A stretch of DNA of 17,945 nucleotides from positions 1 to 17,945 of the forward strand of contig JBAXRT010000052.1 of the NCBI GenBank assembly GCA_037131065.1. The letters are read 5' to 3'. The notes under the pieces are model-generated. The model had not been told where the DNA came from, did no database searches, and was given only the letters and a program-made list of their open reading frames with translations. The DNA comes from JBAXRT01 sp037131065 (GTDB taxonomy: Bacteria > Bacteroidota > Bacteroidia > Bacteroidales > FEN-979). Below, in pieces: positions 7,224-15,294 of the stretch (within the stretch, counting starts at the first letter, position 1; each line of letters starts with the position of its first letter). The position numbers were made by a program, and so were the translations under genes.

Positions 7224-10200
7224 ATGCGCCATTTTTTCCTGTTTTTGATCCCTTTATTTTTTCCGGCGACACTGGTTCCAAGTTTATCGGTCGCCCAGGA
7301 TGGTCATCTGAAAGCCGGCAGTCCGGTCATTTCTGCTGCCACCAGGGCTTACGACTCGATCCGTGCCTCCAGGATCCCTGTGCTTGCCCTGCCTGACCAT
7401 CTCCGCGGCAGGAGCCTTCCCCCGCTGGTCGACAACTCGAAAAACCCATACTGGTCGGGGATCAAGGATCAGTACATGTTCTATACATGCCAGGAGTATT
7501 GCGGCGTTACCTATACCTTCGGATATGAGATCAACCGGTTGAAGGATCATCCCGGTTCCCATTGGGAGGATACCTACCCGGCCCACTATACCTGGAATTT
7601 TCTGAACAACGGGCAGCAGTTCACCGGGGTGAACTTTCTGCAGGCCTTCGATATCCTCCGCTGGCAGGGGCAGATGGCCCAGAATGATTACGGGATCGAT
7701 ACCTCTTTCCAGTGCTCCGGATGGCCCACGGGTTATGACAAATATTACCGGGGCATGCACAACCGTATCCGCGAGGTTTACGCAATCCCCATCAACTCCA
7801 CGGAGGGTATTCTTACTCTTAAAAACTATCTGTATGACCATCTCGACGGATCCCCGACAGGAGGGGTCGCCTGCTTTACGACCGACAGCTGGACCTTCAT
7901 CTTTACCCAGGCACTTCCGCCGGGGACACCCGAAGCCGGGAAGCAGGTGATCATCAGCTGGCAGCCGCAGCCGGTCCACGGACTTACCATTGTTGGGTAT
8001 AACGATTCTATCAGGTATGACATCAACGAGGATGGGAAATATACCAACGATACCGACATCAATGACGACGGAGTGGTCAATGCACGCGACTGGGAGATCG
8101 GGGGATTCAGGGTGGCAAACTCCTATGGATCATGGTGGAGCGACGTTGGGTTCATCTATGTGATGTATTCCGCCATGGCAAACAATTACGAGGAGGGCGG
8201 GGTATGGAACGACCGGGTTTATATTGTCGTTGCTGATACCGGTTACCAGCCGCAACTTACCATGAAGCTGAAGATGGATTATAATTTCCGCGACAGGATA
8301 AAGATCATGGCCGGTGTGAGCCAGGATCCCTCCTCAAACGTACCCGAACATACCATGGAATTTCCCATGTTCAGTTTCCAGGGTGGGGAGTTTCCCATGC
8401 AGGGAAGTTATACCGGCGGGCCGCCGGGGGCCGATACTATTGAGGTGGGCCTTGATGTCACTCCGCTGCTGAGCTGGCTTGAACCAGGAAGCGCAGCGAG
8501 GTTCTTCCTTGTTGCAGAGGAGCGCGATCCTTCAGGGCTTGGGAACGGGACCATTCACAGGGTGTCGTTCATCAACTATGGTGCAGGGGCAGCCGAATAT
8601 GTTTCTGACCAGGTAATGGTGCCAATTGCCAATGACGGCACGACCCTTCTTTCGGCGAATCTCGTTCCCGTTTTCAGCAAGGTAAGGGTGTCCACGGCCA
8701 GCCTCCCGCCGTTTACGGCCGGGGAGAGCTATTCTGTCGCCCTGGAGGCCGAAGACGGCCGCCCGCCTTACAACTGGTCGGTGGCCGAATCCTACAGGAT
8801 AATGGAGAAACAGGATTCTCTTGGGGAAGCGGCCGGTGAAAAGCTTGCACAGCAAAGCGACTTCCATCCCTATACGAAAATCGCGCTTCCCTTTCCTTTT
8901 CCGTTCTATGGGAAAAATTACGACACACTTTTCGTGAATTTCAACGGATTCGTCTCTTTCGATCCACAGACCGTTCCCTATCCTTACATTACGGATGAGA
9001 TGGCAATGCTCAGAAAATTTCCTCTTATCTGCCCTGCCTTTACGCAGTCTTACTATTACCCCGGCTCTCCTTACGGCGTCTGGCTTCGCGACTCCGGGCC
9101 GCAGCAGCTTATGGTCCAGTGGAAAGCAGCCATGTTTGGAGGACAATCTCAGTCGGAGATCAACTTCGGGCTACGTCTTTTCCCCGACGGACGATTTGAT
9201 TTTCTCTACGGGAAAATGTTCAATCCCAATTACCCTTTTAGTGTCTTTACAGGAGTATCCAAAGGGGATGAGATCAATCATAACCTGGAAGAGTTTCCCG
9301 GCGATGCCGATCTCTCTTACCAGTGTGTCTCCTACCGTCCTCCACAGATCCCCGGCAATATCCAGGTCAGCCCGGAGGGGCTGCTGGTAATTACCCCGCC
9401 CGATTCCACCATGATTTATGATGTGGGAGTGAGGGTCGCTGATGCCAATAACCTTTCAGACGTAAAATATTTTCAGCTTTCCGACGGACTCGATATCGGG
9501 TACGACCTGCTATCGGGCAACGACAATCTCCTCCGGTTCGGTCAACCCGCATCTTTCAAGCTTTTCCTTACCAACACGGGGATGGATACCATCCGGAACC
9601 TCTCCCTCCTTCTGAGAAATTTCACCCCCGGTGTGGAGATGATCGACAGCCTTGAGTCGCTTGGAATCCTTGAGCCGGGAGAAACCGGTGTCATCGGAAA
9701 TGCTTTCTCCTTCTCACTCACAAGCCACCTTCACAACGGATCCCCGGTCGATATGCAGATCCGTGTGGCTTCAGACGGGGATCAGTGGAAGAGACCGGTC
9801 CTGATGAACGTATCCGCCGTGGATCTTGAATTCGGTCAGGCCTCAGTCTTCGACGGAGATAACAACCTGCTCGATCCGGGAGAATACGCTGACCTGGTGA
9901 TAGGGGTAACGAACAGAAGCGACCTCGGGACAACCAACCTCGAAGTCAGCCTGGAAAGTCTTGACACCCTTGTGACCATTCAGTCGGATCCACTGCAGGT
10001 GATTGATACATTTTACAGTCAGAGCGACAGACCGGTCATTTACCAGGTATCCGCTTCCCGGGTTACCCCGCCGGGCCATAAGGCAGCCATGAAGATGGTG
10101 ATCTCTGGAAAAAATGAAGTACCGGTCGTTCATAAATTCCAGCTCCAGGTGGGAAAGAAAGCAGTGGCCCTTGCATTACTTTCATCATCAAACACCTCTC

Positions 10201-11300
10201 TCCTGGCGATGGAAGAGGAGCTTGATTCGCTTCAGGTGCCCTATGAGGTTTTCACCGCACTCCCCTTCGGATACAACGACTTCTCTGCGATATTTCTCAT
10301 GCTCGGAACTGCTAACTCAGGGTCCCATGTCCTTACCAACCAGGAGGGGTCCGACCTGGCTGCCTACCTCAATTCAGGAGGCAATATCTATATGGAGGGA
10401 TTGAATACGTGGAACAATTCGAACAGCACCCCCCTTCATTACATGTTCCGTCAGATCTGGGACAGGGTCTCCTACTTTTCATACAGGAGTATCAGTGGTG
10501 TGCAGGGGACCTTCACCGACTCCCTGGTGCTCGCCACCCATGGTACTTTGGGCGGCGGTGTTTACAACTTCCGGCCGGTCGAACCGGCATACATTACCCT
10601 GGTCAGCAACAGTACCCCACCCCGGAACCTGGAGATAACCAATGACGGAGGAACCTTCAGAGCCATCGGGACCTTCGTTGGTTTCGGATCGATGGCCGAC
10701 AGCCTCTATCCCTCCGGGAGGTTGTCCCTGATGAAACGCTACATAGGTTTCTTCGGGATCGATCTCTCCGGGCTTCATCCCTTCTTTCATACAGCAACCA
10801 GCCAGGCCTGCATTGGGAAACCGGTAACCTTCATCGACGATTCCTACGACAACATCATCTCCCGGCAATGGGAATTTCCCGGCGCCATCCCGGCTTCATC
10901 AACCGAAAAGGATCCCGTGGTCACCTATGGCACCGCCGGGAAATACGACGTGAAACTTACCATATCCGACGGGGTCAATACCCGCTCCGTGTTTAAGGAG
11001 CAGTATATTACCGTAATGGATTGTACCGGCCTGGACGAAGAGGCTGAAATGATGAAGATCGGCATCTATCCAAACCCGGCAAAAGAGAGCACATGGATCG
11101 TATTGCCGGGATCGCTGCAAGGCCCGGTAAAACTGGAGCTCTTTGATTTTACCGGCAGGAAATGCAGGGATATCACCATTCGTTCCAGGGAGGGATCTCC
11201 AAGGTACTCACTTGACCTCCGCGGGTTGCCCGGCGGGATCTACATGCTGATGGTAACTGCCCCTGAATTCAGGCAAACGGTAAAGATCGTTACCGATTAA
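7224..11300 (+). CDS. T9SS-exported papain-family (C1) peptidase-like multidomain protein
   Basis: The 1358-residue product begins with a signal peptide (MRHFFLFLIP ... LSVAQ, about 1-25). Residues about 70-330 form a C1 peptidase-like domain: KDQ with Gln83, then Cys89 six residues later, His252 in PVHGLTIVGYND, and Asn299 in VANSYGSWW. Two calcium-loop motifs lie between His and Asn: DINEDG (from 266) and DINDDGVVNARDW (278-290). After that come a beta domain with LPFPFPFYGKNYDT (about 555-705), CARDB-like beta repeats (about 755-975), an alpha/beta region resembling a glutamine-amidotransferase fold (about 976-1182, with YLNSGGNIYMEG), a PKD domain (about 1192-1267), and a type A T9SS sorting domain with IYPNP (1281-1285) and GGIYMLMV. 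It is likely secreted or surface-attached. The C1 motif is divergent (no CGSCW), so activity is plausible but unproven. The start at 7224 is set by the signal peptide and promoter box. Confidence 0.88.
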   Translation: MRHFFLFLIPLFFPATLVPSLSVAQDGHLKAGSPVISAATRAYDSIRASRIPVLALPDHLRGRSLPPLVDNSKNPYWSGIKDQYMFYTCQEYCGVTYTFGYEINRLKDHPGSHWEDTYPAHYTWNFLNNGQQFTGVNFLQAFDILRWQGQMAQNDYGIDTSFQCSGWPTGYDKYYRGMHNRIREVYAIPINSTEGILTLKNYLYDHLDGSPTGGVACFTTDSWTFIFTQALPPGTPEAGKQVIISWQPQPVHGLTIVGYNDSIRYDINEDGKYTNDTDINDDGVVNARDWEIGGFRVANSYGSWWSDVGFIYVMYSAMANNYEEGGVWNDRVYIVVADTGYQPQLTMKLKMDYNFRDRIKIMAGVSQDPSSNVPEHTMEFPMFSFQGGEFPMQGSYTGGPPGADTIEVGLDVTPLLSWLEPGSAARFFLVAEERDPSGLGNGTIHRVSFINYGAGAAEYVSDQVMVPIANDGTTLLSANLVPVFSKVRVSTASLPPFTAGESYSVALEAEDGRPPYNWSVAESYRIMEKQDSLGEAAGEKLAQQSDFHPYTKIALPFPFPFYGKNYDTLFVNFNGFVSFDPQTVPYPYITDEMAMLRKFPLICPAFTQSYYYPGSPYGVWLRDSGPQQLMVQWKAAMFGGQSQSEINFGLRLFPDGRFDFLYGKMFNPNYPFSVFTGVSKGDEINHNLEEFPGDADLSYQCVSYRPPQIPGNIQVSPEGLLVITPPDSTMIYDVGVRVADANNLSDVKYFQLSDGLDIGYDLLSGNDNLLRFGQPASFKLFLTNTGMDTIRNLSLLLRNFTPGVEMIDSLESLGILEPGETGVIGNAFSFSLTSHLHNGSPVDMQIRVASDGDQWKRPVLMNVSAVDLEFGQASVFDGDNNLLDPGEYADLVIGVTNRSDLGTTNLEVSLESLDTLVTIQSDPLQVIDTFYSQSDRPVIYQVSASRVTPPGHKAAMKMVISGKNEVPVVHKFQLQVGKKAVALALLSSSNTSLLAMEEELDSLQVPYEVFTALPFGYNDFSAIFLMLGTANSGSHVLTNQEGSDLAAYLNSGGNIYMEGLNTWNNSNSTPLHYMFRQIWDRVSYFSYRSISGVQGTFTDSLVLATHGTLGGGVYNFRPVEPAYITLVSNSTPPRNLEITNDGGTFRAIGTFVGFGSMADSLYPSGRLSLMKRYIGFFGIDLSGLHPFFHTATSQACIGKPVTFIDDSYDNIISRQWEFPGAIPASSTEKDPVVTYGTAGKYDVKLTISDGVNTRSVFKEQYITVMDCTGLDEEAEMMKIGIYPNPAKESTWIVLPGSLQGPVKLELFDFTGRKCRDITIRSREGSPRYSLDLRGLPGGIYMLMVTAPEFRQTVKIVTD

Positions 11301-11304
11301 TTCA

Positions 11305-11312
11305 TACCTTTG
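11305..11312 (+). promoter_or_regulatory. Bacteroidota-type -7 promoter box for the amidohydrolase
   Basis: TACCTTTG matches TAnnTTTG exactly, starts 4 bases after the stop codon of the T9SS gene and lies 19 bases before ATG 11332. No -33 TTTG is evident, since that position is in coding sequence. It suggests the amidohydrolase/TPR/rsmA group can be transcribed independently of the T9SS gene. Confidence 0.4.
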
Positions 11313-11331
11313 AACTTCAATTCGATTCCAG

Positions 11332-12525
11332 ATGCAGGAAGTTCAGCAGATCATTAAAAACCTTGCTTCAGAATACCAAGGGGAGGTTACCAGGATTCGT
11401 CGCCATTTTCACACGAATCCCGAGCTCTCCCTGGAAGAATTTCAGACGGCGGCTTTCATATGTAAAAAGCTGGAAGAGTATGGGATTCCCTACACGAAGG
11501 ATATCGCCGGGACCGGGATCGTTGCGCTCATCCATGGCAACGGGAGAGGCGGGAGATGCCTAGCGCTCAGGGCTGATATGGATGCACTTCCGGTGACTGA
11601 AATGAACGATGTTGAATACAAATCGGCAGTTCCCGGCAAGATGCATGCCTGCGGACATGATGTCCACATGGCCTGCCTGCTTGGTGCAGCCAGGATCCTG
11701 AATGAATTGAAGGACAAGTTCGCCGGCACTGTCAAGCTCATATTTCAGCCCTCAGAAGAGACCTACCCGGGCGGGGCGATCACTATGATCAGGGCCGGGG
11801 TTCTGAAAGATCCCGAACCGGACTTCATCATTGCCCAGCATGTGATCAACATGCTGGAAGCGGGGGAGGTCGGGATGGCGCCCGGTCCCTACATGGCTTC
11901 CACCGACGAGATCTTCATCACGGTGAGGGGAAAAGGGGGTCACGCCGCTACCCCCGACCAGGTGATCGACCCCATCCTTATCGCCTCCCATATCGTAGTT
12001 GCCGTTCAGCAGATCGTCAGCCGTAAGGCAAGTCCGGTCATGCCAACCGTAGTCTCCTTCGGCAAATTCATTGGCGAAGGCAGGACCAACGTCATTCCCG
12101 GAGAGGTAAGGCTCGAGGGAACAGTCCGCACATACGACGAAACCTGGCGTGCCGAGGTGCATAAGCAGATACAAAAGCTCGCGGCTTCCATCGCGGAAGG
12201 GATGGGCGGCAGATGTGAATACAGGGTCTCGAGGGGTTATCCTTTCCTGAATAACGATCCGCAGCTTACCGCGCGACTGAATGAACTGGCTGTTGAATAT
12301 GCCGGGAAAGAGAAGGTAAAACCAATAGAAAAAAGGATGACCGCCGAGGATTTCGCCTACTTTGCGGCAGAAAAACCATCCTGCCTCTATCGCCTGGGTG
12401 TTGCCAATCCTTCCAAAGGGATCAACTCCAACCTCCATTCCGACACCTTCGATGTGGACGAGCGATGCCTGGAGACAGGCGCCGGGCTGATGGCCTGGTT
12501 CGCCGTAAGGCTGCTCTCCCGTTAG
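11332..12525 (+). CDS. M20D-family amidohydrolase (N-acyl-amino-acid hydrolase type)
   Basis: A 397-residue cytoplasmic metallohydrolase without a signal peptide, of the family including hippurate hydrolase, IAA-amino-acid hydrolase and N-acetyl-diaminopimelate deacetylase. Visible motifs: HFHTNPELSLEE near the N-terminus, ADMDALPV (81-88), MHACGHDVHM with metal ligands Cys107 and His109, the acidic pair in PSEE (142-143), AQH (His170), GKGGHAATPDQ (dimerisation domain, about 200-210) and LHSDTF (His369). All expected metal-binding positions are present and the length is normal. It would cleave the amide bond of an N-acylated amino acid; the particular substrate cannot be decided. It starts 31 bases after the T9SS gene and ends 13 bases before the TPR gene, suggesting co-transcription with the latter. 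Confidence 0.93.
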   Translation: MQEVQQIIKNLASEYQGEVTRIRRHFHTNPELSLEEFQTAAFICKKLEEYGIPYTKDIAGTGIVALIHGNGRGGRCLALRADMDALPVTEMNDVEYKSAVPGKMHACGHDVHMACLLGAARILNELKDKFAGTVKLIFQPSEETYPGGAITMIRAGVLKDPEPDFIIAQHVINMLEAGEVGMAPGPYMASTDEIFITVRGKGGHAATPDQVIDPILIASHIVVAVQQIVSRKASPVMPTVVSFGKFIGEGRTNVIPGEVRLEGTVRTYDETWRAEVHKQIQKLAASIAEGMGGRCEYRVSRGYPFLNNDPQLTARLNELAVEYAGKEKVKPIEKRMTAEDFAYFAAEKPSCLYRLGVANPSKGINSNLHSDTFDVDERCLETGAGLMAWFAVRLLSR

Positions 12526-12538
12526 AATCTTATACGAA

Positions 12539-14461
12539 ATGGCTGCAGAAAGGAAAATGAAACGGGTCATTCGTCATTCGTCATTCGTCATTGGTTTCTT
12601 AATTCTCAATTCTCAATTCTCAATTCTCAATTCCTTTGCCCAGGATCGCCCAACCACCCCTACCCCCGTCCTTACTCCCTTCCGCCCCGGTGGTGCAGCT
12701 CAGCCCGTCAACGACGAGCAGCTTGCCATGCAGCTCTACCAGGCAAGGGATTACGTGAAGGCTGCCGAAGTGTATCAGCGGCTCTACGACAAGCTTCCAA
12801 GCAACTATTACTATTCATACCTCCTCTTTTGCCTCGTCGAGACCAGGGATTTCAACCAGGCCGAACGGCTTGTGATGAAACAACAGAAGTATGAGAAACG
12901 GATGCTCCACTACCTTGTCGACCTTGGCTATATCTATTACCGAGAAGGGAACGGGGCGAAAGCGAAAAAACATTATGATGAGGCGATCAGCAAAATGGAA
13001 CCCGATCCGGTACAGATCAGCGACCTTGCCAATGCCTTTACTACCAAGGGAGAGATGGATTATGCCCTGCGTACATACACCCGTGGCAGGGAGATGATGA
13101 ACAGTCCGTTTGTCTTTTCATTTGAGATGGCCTCCATCTATGAAAGGGGACAGGATTATAAAAGTGCTTTCGGGGAGTACCTCAACTTGCTGGAAGTGAA
13201 CAAGAGCTATCTCAATACGGTGGAGGACCGGCTTCAGAATATCCTTGCTGAAGATAAGGACAATGAAAAAAGCGAAATGCTGCGCAAGGCTCTTCTCACC
13301 CGGGTCCAGGAAGATCCGGAGATGATATTATATTCGGAACTGCTCTGGTGGTATTCCGTGCAGCAGAAAGATTTCCGTCTTGCCCTGATCCAGGCCAAAG
13401 CCCTCAACCGGAGGCTGAAAGAGAACGGGGAGCGTATCCTGGAGGTCGCCTCGCTTGCCATTTCCAACGGGGATTATGAAATTGCTCTGGAAGCATTCAG
13501 CGAGGTGGCCTCCAGGGGGCCCGGCCATCCCTACTACGATTTTGCCCGGGCAGGGATCCTGAATACCCGTTTCCTCAGGATTATTTCCTCCCCGGCCCCA
13601 TCAAAAAAAAGCTTTGAAGCGCTCGAAGAAGAATTCCATAAAGAGCTTAAGGAGTCCGGTGAAAATGCCCCCAATGTCCCCCTGATGGAAAATCTTGCCC
13701 GGCTCGATGCCTTCTACCTTGGCAAGCAGAATGAGGCTGCCGCGATCCTTGGCCGGGCAGTTGAACTTCCGGGACTCACTGAGGCGGAGCGGTCAAAGTG
13801 CAAGATGACACTCGCCGACATCCTCGTTCTGACCGGCGATGTGTGGGAAGCTTCACTCCTTTACCAGCAGGTATACAAGGATTTTAAGAATGATGTCCTC
13901 GGCCAGGAGGCCAAGTATAGGAGCGCACGGCTTTCCTATTATATCGGCGAGTTCGCCTGGGCCCGTTCACAGCTCGACATCCTGAAGGCAGCTACATCGA
14001 AGCTCATAGCCAACGATGCCATGGAGCTCTCACTGCTGATCAGCGAGAACTACGACCCCGACAGCAATACCGTCGCCCTCGGGATGTTCGCACGCAGTGA
14101 ACTGCTTGATTACTGTAATGAGGAGGAGGCATCCATCCTGACGCTCGATTCCATCCTGATGAAATTCTCATACCATCCCATTTTCGATGAGGTGATCCGG
14201 AAAAAGGCCGGGATCAGGAAGAAACAGGGCCGCTTTGCTGAAGCCGACAGCCTTCTCGCCACTGCCGTCAGTGATTACCCCGACGGGACCGTCGCGGATG
14301 AGGCGCTGTTTGAGCGGGCGGAGCTGAATGAAAAATTCCTCGACAACAAAAGCAGGGCGATGGAACTCTACCAGGAACTTTTTGAGAAATACCCTTCAAG
14401 CATCTTTGTCCCGGATGCCAGGAAGAGATACCGTACCCTGAGGGGCGACAGCAACCGATGA
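12539..14461 (+). CDS. secreted tetratricopeptide-repeat protein with repeat-encoded signal peptide
   Basis: A 640-residue protein with an N-terminal export signal (about 7-35, ending ILNSFAQ|D), a Pro/Thr-rich linker (about 37-55) and then helical repeats to the end. TPR-like units are clear at about 60-200 (YQARDYVKAAEVYQRLYDKLP; YIYYREGNGAKAKKHYDEA) and about 560-635 (KKQGRFAEADSLLATAVSDY; SRAMELYQELFEKYPSS). It probably acts as a periplasmic scaffold; there is no catalytic motif. Known of the family: such proteins often support envelope or secretion complexes. Remarkably, the signal peptide (IRHSSFVI ... ILNSQFSILNS) is encoded by two heptanucleotide tandem repeats (12566-12592 and 12596-12633). 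Two starts are possible, ATG 12539 or ATG 12557; both precede the repeats, and the second gives a more typical signal (MKRVIRHSS). The end overlaps rsmA by four bases. Confidence 0.88.
   Translation: MAAERKMKRVIRHSSFVIGFLILNSQFSILNSFAQDRPTTPTPVLTPFRPGGAAQPVNDEQLAMQLYQARDYVKAAEVYQRLYDKLPSNYYYSYLLFCLVETRDFNQAERLVMKQQKYEKRMLHYLVDLGYIYYREGNGAKAKKHYDEAISKMEPDPVQISDLANAFTTKGEMDYALRTYTRGREMMNSPFVFSFEMASIYERGQDYKSAFGEYLNLLEVNKSYLNTVEDRLQNILAEDKDNEKSEMLRKALLTRVQEDPEMILYSELLWWYSVQQKDFRLALIQAKALNRRLKENGERILEVASLAISNGDYEIALEAFSEVASRGPGHPYYDFARAGILNTRFLRIISSPAPSKKSFEALEEEFHKELKESGENAPNVPLMENLARLDAFYLGKQNEAAAILGRAVELPGLTEAERSKCKMTLADILVLTGDVWEASLLYQQVYKDFKNDVLGQEAKYRSARLSYYIGEFAWARSQLDILKAATSKLIANDAMELSLLISENYDPDSNTVALGMFARSELLDYCNEEEASILTLDSILMKFSYHPIFDEVIRKKAGIRKKQGRFAEADSLLATAVSDYPDGTVADEALFERAELNEKFLDNKSRAMELYQELFEKYPSSIFVPDARKRYRTLRGDSNR
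12566..12592 (+). repeat. heptanucleotide tandem repeat (GTCATTC), about 3.9 copies
   Basis: Three perfect GTCATTC units (12566-12586) plus GTCATT of a fourth, lying in the signal-peptide coding region of the TPR gene. The 21-base reading cycle is GTC-ATT-CGT-CAT-TCG-TCA-TTC (V-I-R-H-S-S-F), with no stop in any forward frame. On the reverse strand every frame meets TGA. A change of one or two units shifts the downstream frame. Confidence 0.95.
12596..12633 (+). repeat. heptanucleotide tandem repeat (AATTCTC), about 4.7 copies
   Basis: Four perfect AATTCTC units (12601-12628) plus AATTC, preceded by an imperfect partial unit TTCTT. The reading cycle is AAT-TCT-CAA-TTC-TCA-ATT-CTC (N-S-Q-F-S-I-L), again free of stops in every forward frame but not in reverse. 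It begins only three bases after the first repeat tract and completes the signal peptide. Confidence 0.95.
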
Positions 14462-15228
14462 TGGTAACCCCAAAGAAAAGATATGGCCAGCATTTCCTGC
14501 GGGATGAAAATACAGCCCGGAAGATCATCGGGTATATAAACCACGATTACCCGGCCATTCTTGAGATCGGACCCGGAACCGGGGTGCTCTCCAAATATCT
14601 TTTGGAGGATCTCCTCCTCGACCCCGTGTTCCTGGAGGTGGATGGCGAATCGGTCGATCACCTGCAGTCGTTCTACCCTGCCATCGCAGGCAGGCTGATC
14701 CGAGCTGACTTTCTTGAATTTGACCTTTCAACATTCAGGCCTGGAACGGACAAATTCACCATCATCGGAAACTTTCCCTACAACATTTCGACGCAGATCC
14801 TCTTCCGTGTCCTTGAATTCCGCGACCGGATCCCGGAAGTCATCGGTATGTTCCAGAAAGAGGTGGCGATGCGCATTGCTGCCCCGCCGGGTTCAAAAAC
14901 GTACGGGATCCTGAGCGTTCTGCTCCAGGCCTACTACCACATCGATTACCTTTTTACCGTCAATGAGTCAGTTTTTTTTCCTCCCCCGAAGGTGAAATCG
15001 GCAGTGATCCGGCTCAGGCGGAACGACACCGCAAAGCTGGAGTGCGATGAAGCGCTCTTTTTCCGGGTAGTGAAAACCGCCTTCAACCAGCGAAGAAAGA
15101 CCCTGAGAAATTCGCTGAGATCCCTTGCGGACCAAGAGCTGCTGGAAGGACTTCAGCTGGCCACCCTCCGGCCGGAACAGCTCCCCGTGGAGGATTTTGT
15201 GAGGATCACGGCTGCCATTACAGGGTGA
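14458..15228 (+). CDS. rsmA: 16S rRNA dimethyladenosine transferase RsmA (KsgA)
   Basis: A 256-residue SAM-dependent enzyme that dimethylates the two adjacent adenines near the 3' end of 16S rRNA during small-subunit assembly. Motifs: KKRYGQHFLRDENTARKI (6-23), SAM-binding LEIGPGTGVLSKYLLE (35-50), RADFLEFD (82-89), the catalytic NFPYNIST (105-112), then FFPPPKVKSAVIRL and the C-terminal AFNQRRKTLRNSL. Length and motifs are normal. The start overlaps the TPR gene's stop: ATG 14458 shares ATGA with TGA 14459-14461, and a second ATG at 14461 is also possible. No separate promoter box is seen, so expression probably depends on the upstream gene and on translational coupling. The identification is very secure. 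Confidence 0.97.
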   Translation: MMVTPKKRYGQHFLRDENTARKIIGYINHDYPAILEIGPGTGVLSKYLLEDLLLDPVFLEVDGESVDHLQSFYPAIAGRLIRADFLEFDLSTFRPGTDKFTIIGNFPYNISTQILFRVLEFRDRIPEVIGMFQKEVAMRIAAPPGSKTYGILSVLLQAYYHIDYLFTVNESVFFPPPKVKSAVIRLRRNDTAKLECDEALFFRVVKTAFNQRRKTLRNSLRSLADQELLEGLQLATLRPEQLPVEDFVRITAAITG

Positions 15229-15246
15229 GCATGAGTAACCGCAACG

Positions 15247-15277
15247 GTTGACAAAGCCCGGCAAATTTCTATATTTG
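15247..15277 (+). promoter_or_regulatory. two-part Bacteroidota promoter for the TMTC-like gene
   Basis: GTTG (15247-15250), 19 bases, then TATATTTG (15270-15277): a good match to TTTG-N19-21-TAnnTTTG and the best promoter in the window. It ends 17 bases before ATG 15295. The -33 element overlaps the right arm of a short inverted repeat, AACCG-CAA-CGGTT (15237-15249), which could be an operator or a weak terminator hairpin for rsmA. Confidence 0.65.
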
Positions 15278-15294
15278 TAAAAAGTCATCGAAAG

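Noticed and set aside
7500..7511. Cys-to-Thr loss of the papain nucleophile (QEYCGVT aligned to QGSCGSC)
   Set aside because: Aligning on the upstream KDQ places Cys89 exactly six residues after Gln83, the papain spacing, so a nucleophile is probably present. Kept only as an alternative inside the active-site finding.
11752..12570. Minus-strand open frame (272 codons) opposite the amidohydrolase
   Set aside because: It overlaps the M20D gene completely, starts inside the next gene and has no recognisable family pattern.
12566..12633. CRISPR or other spaced repeat array
   Set aside because: Units are 7 bases long with no spacers; this is a simple tandem repeat inside a coding sequence.
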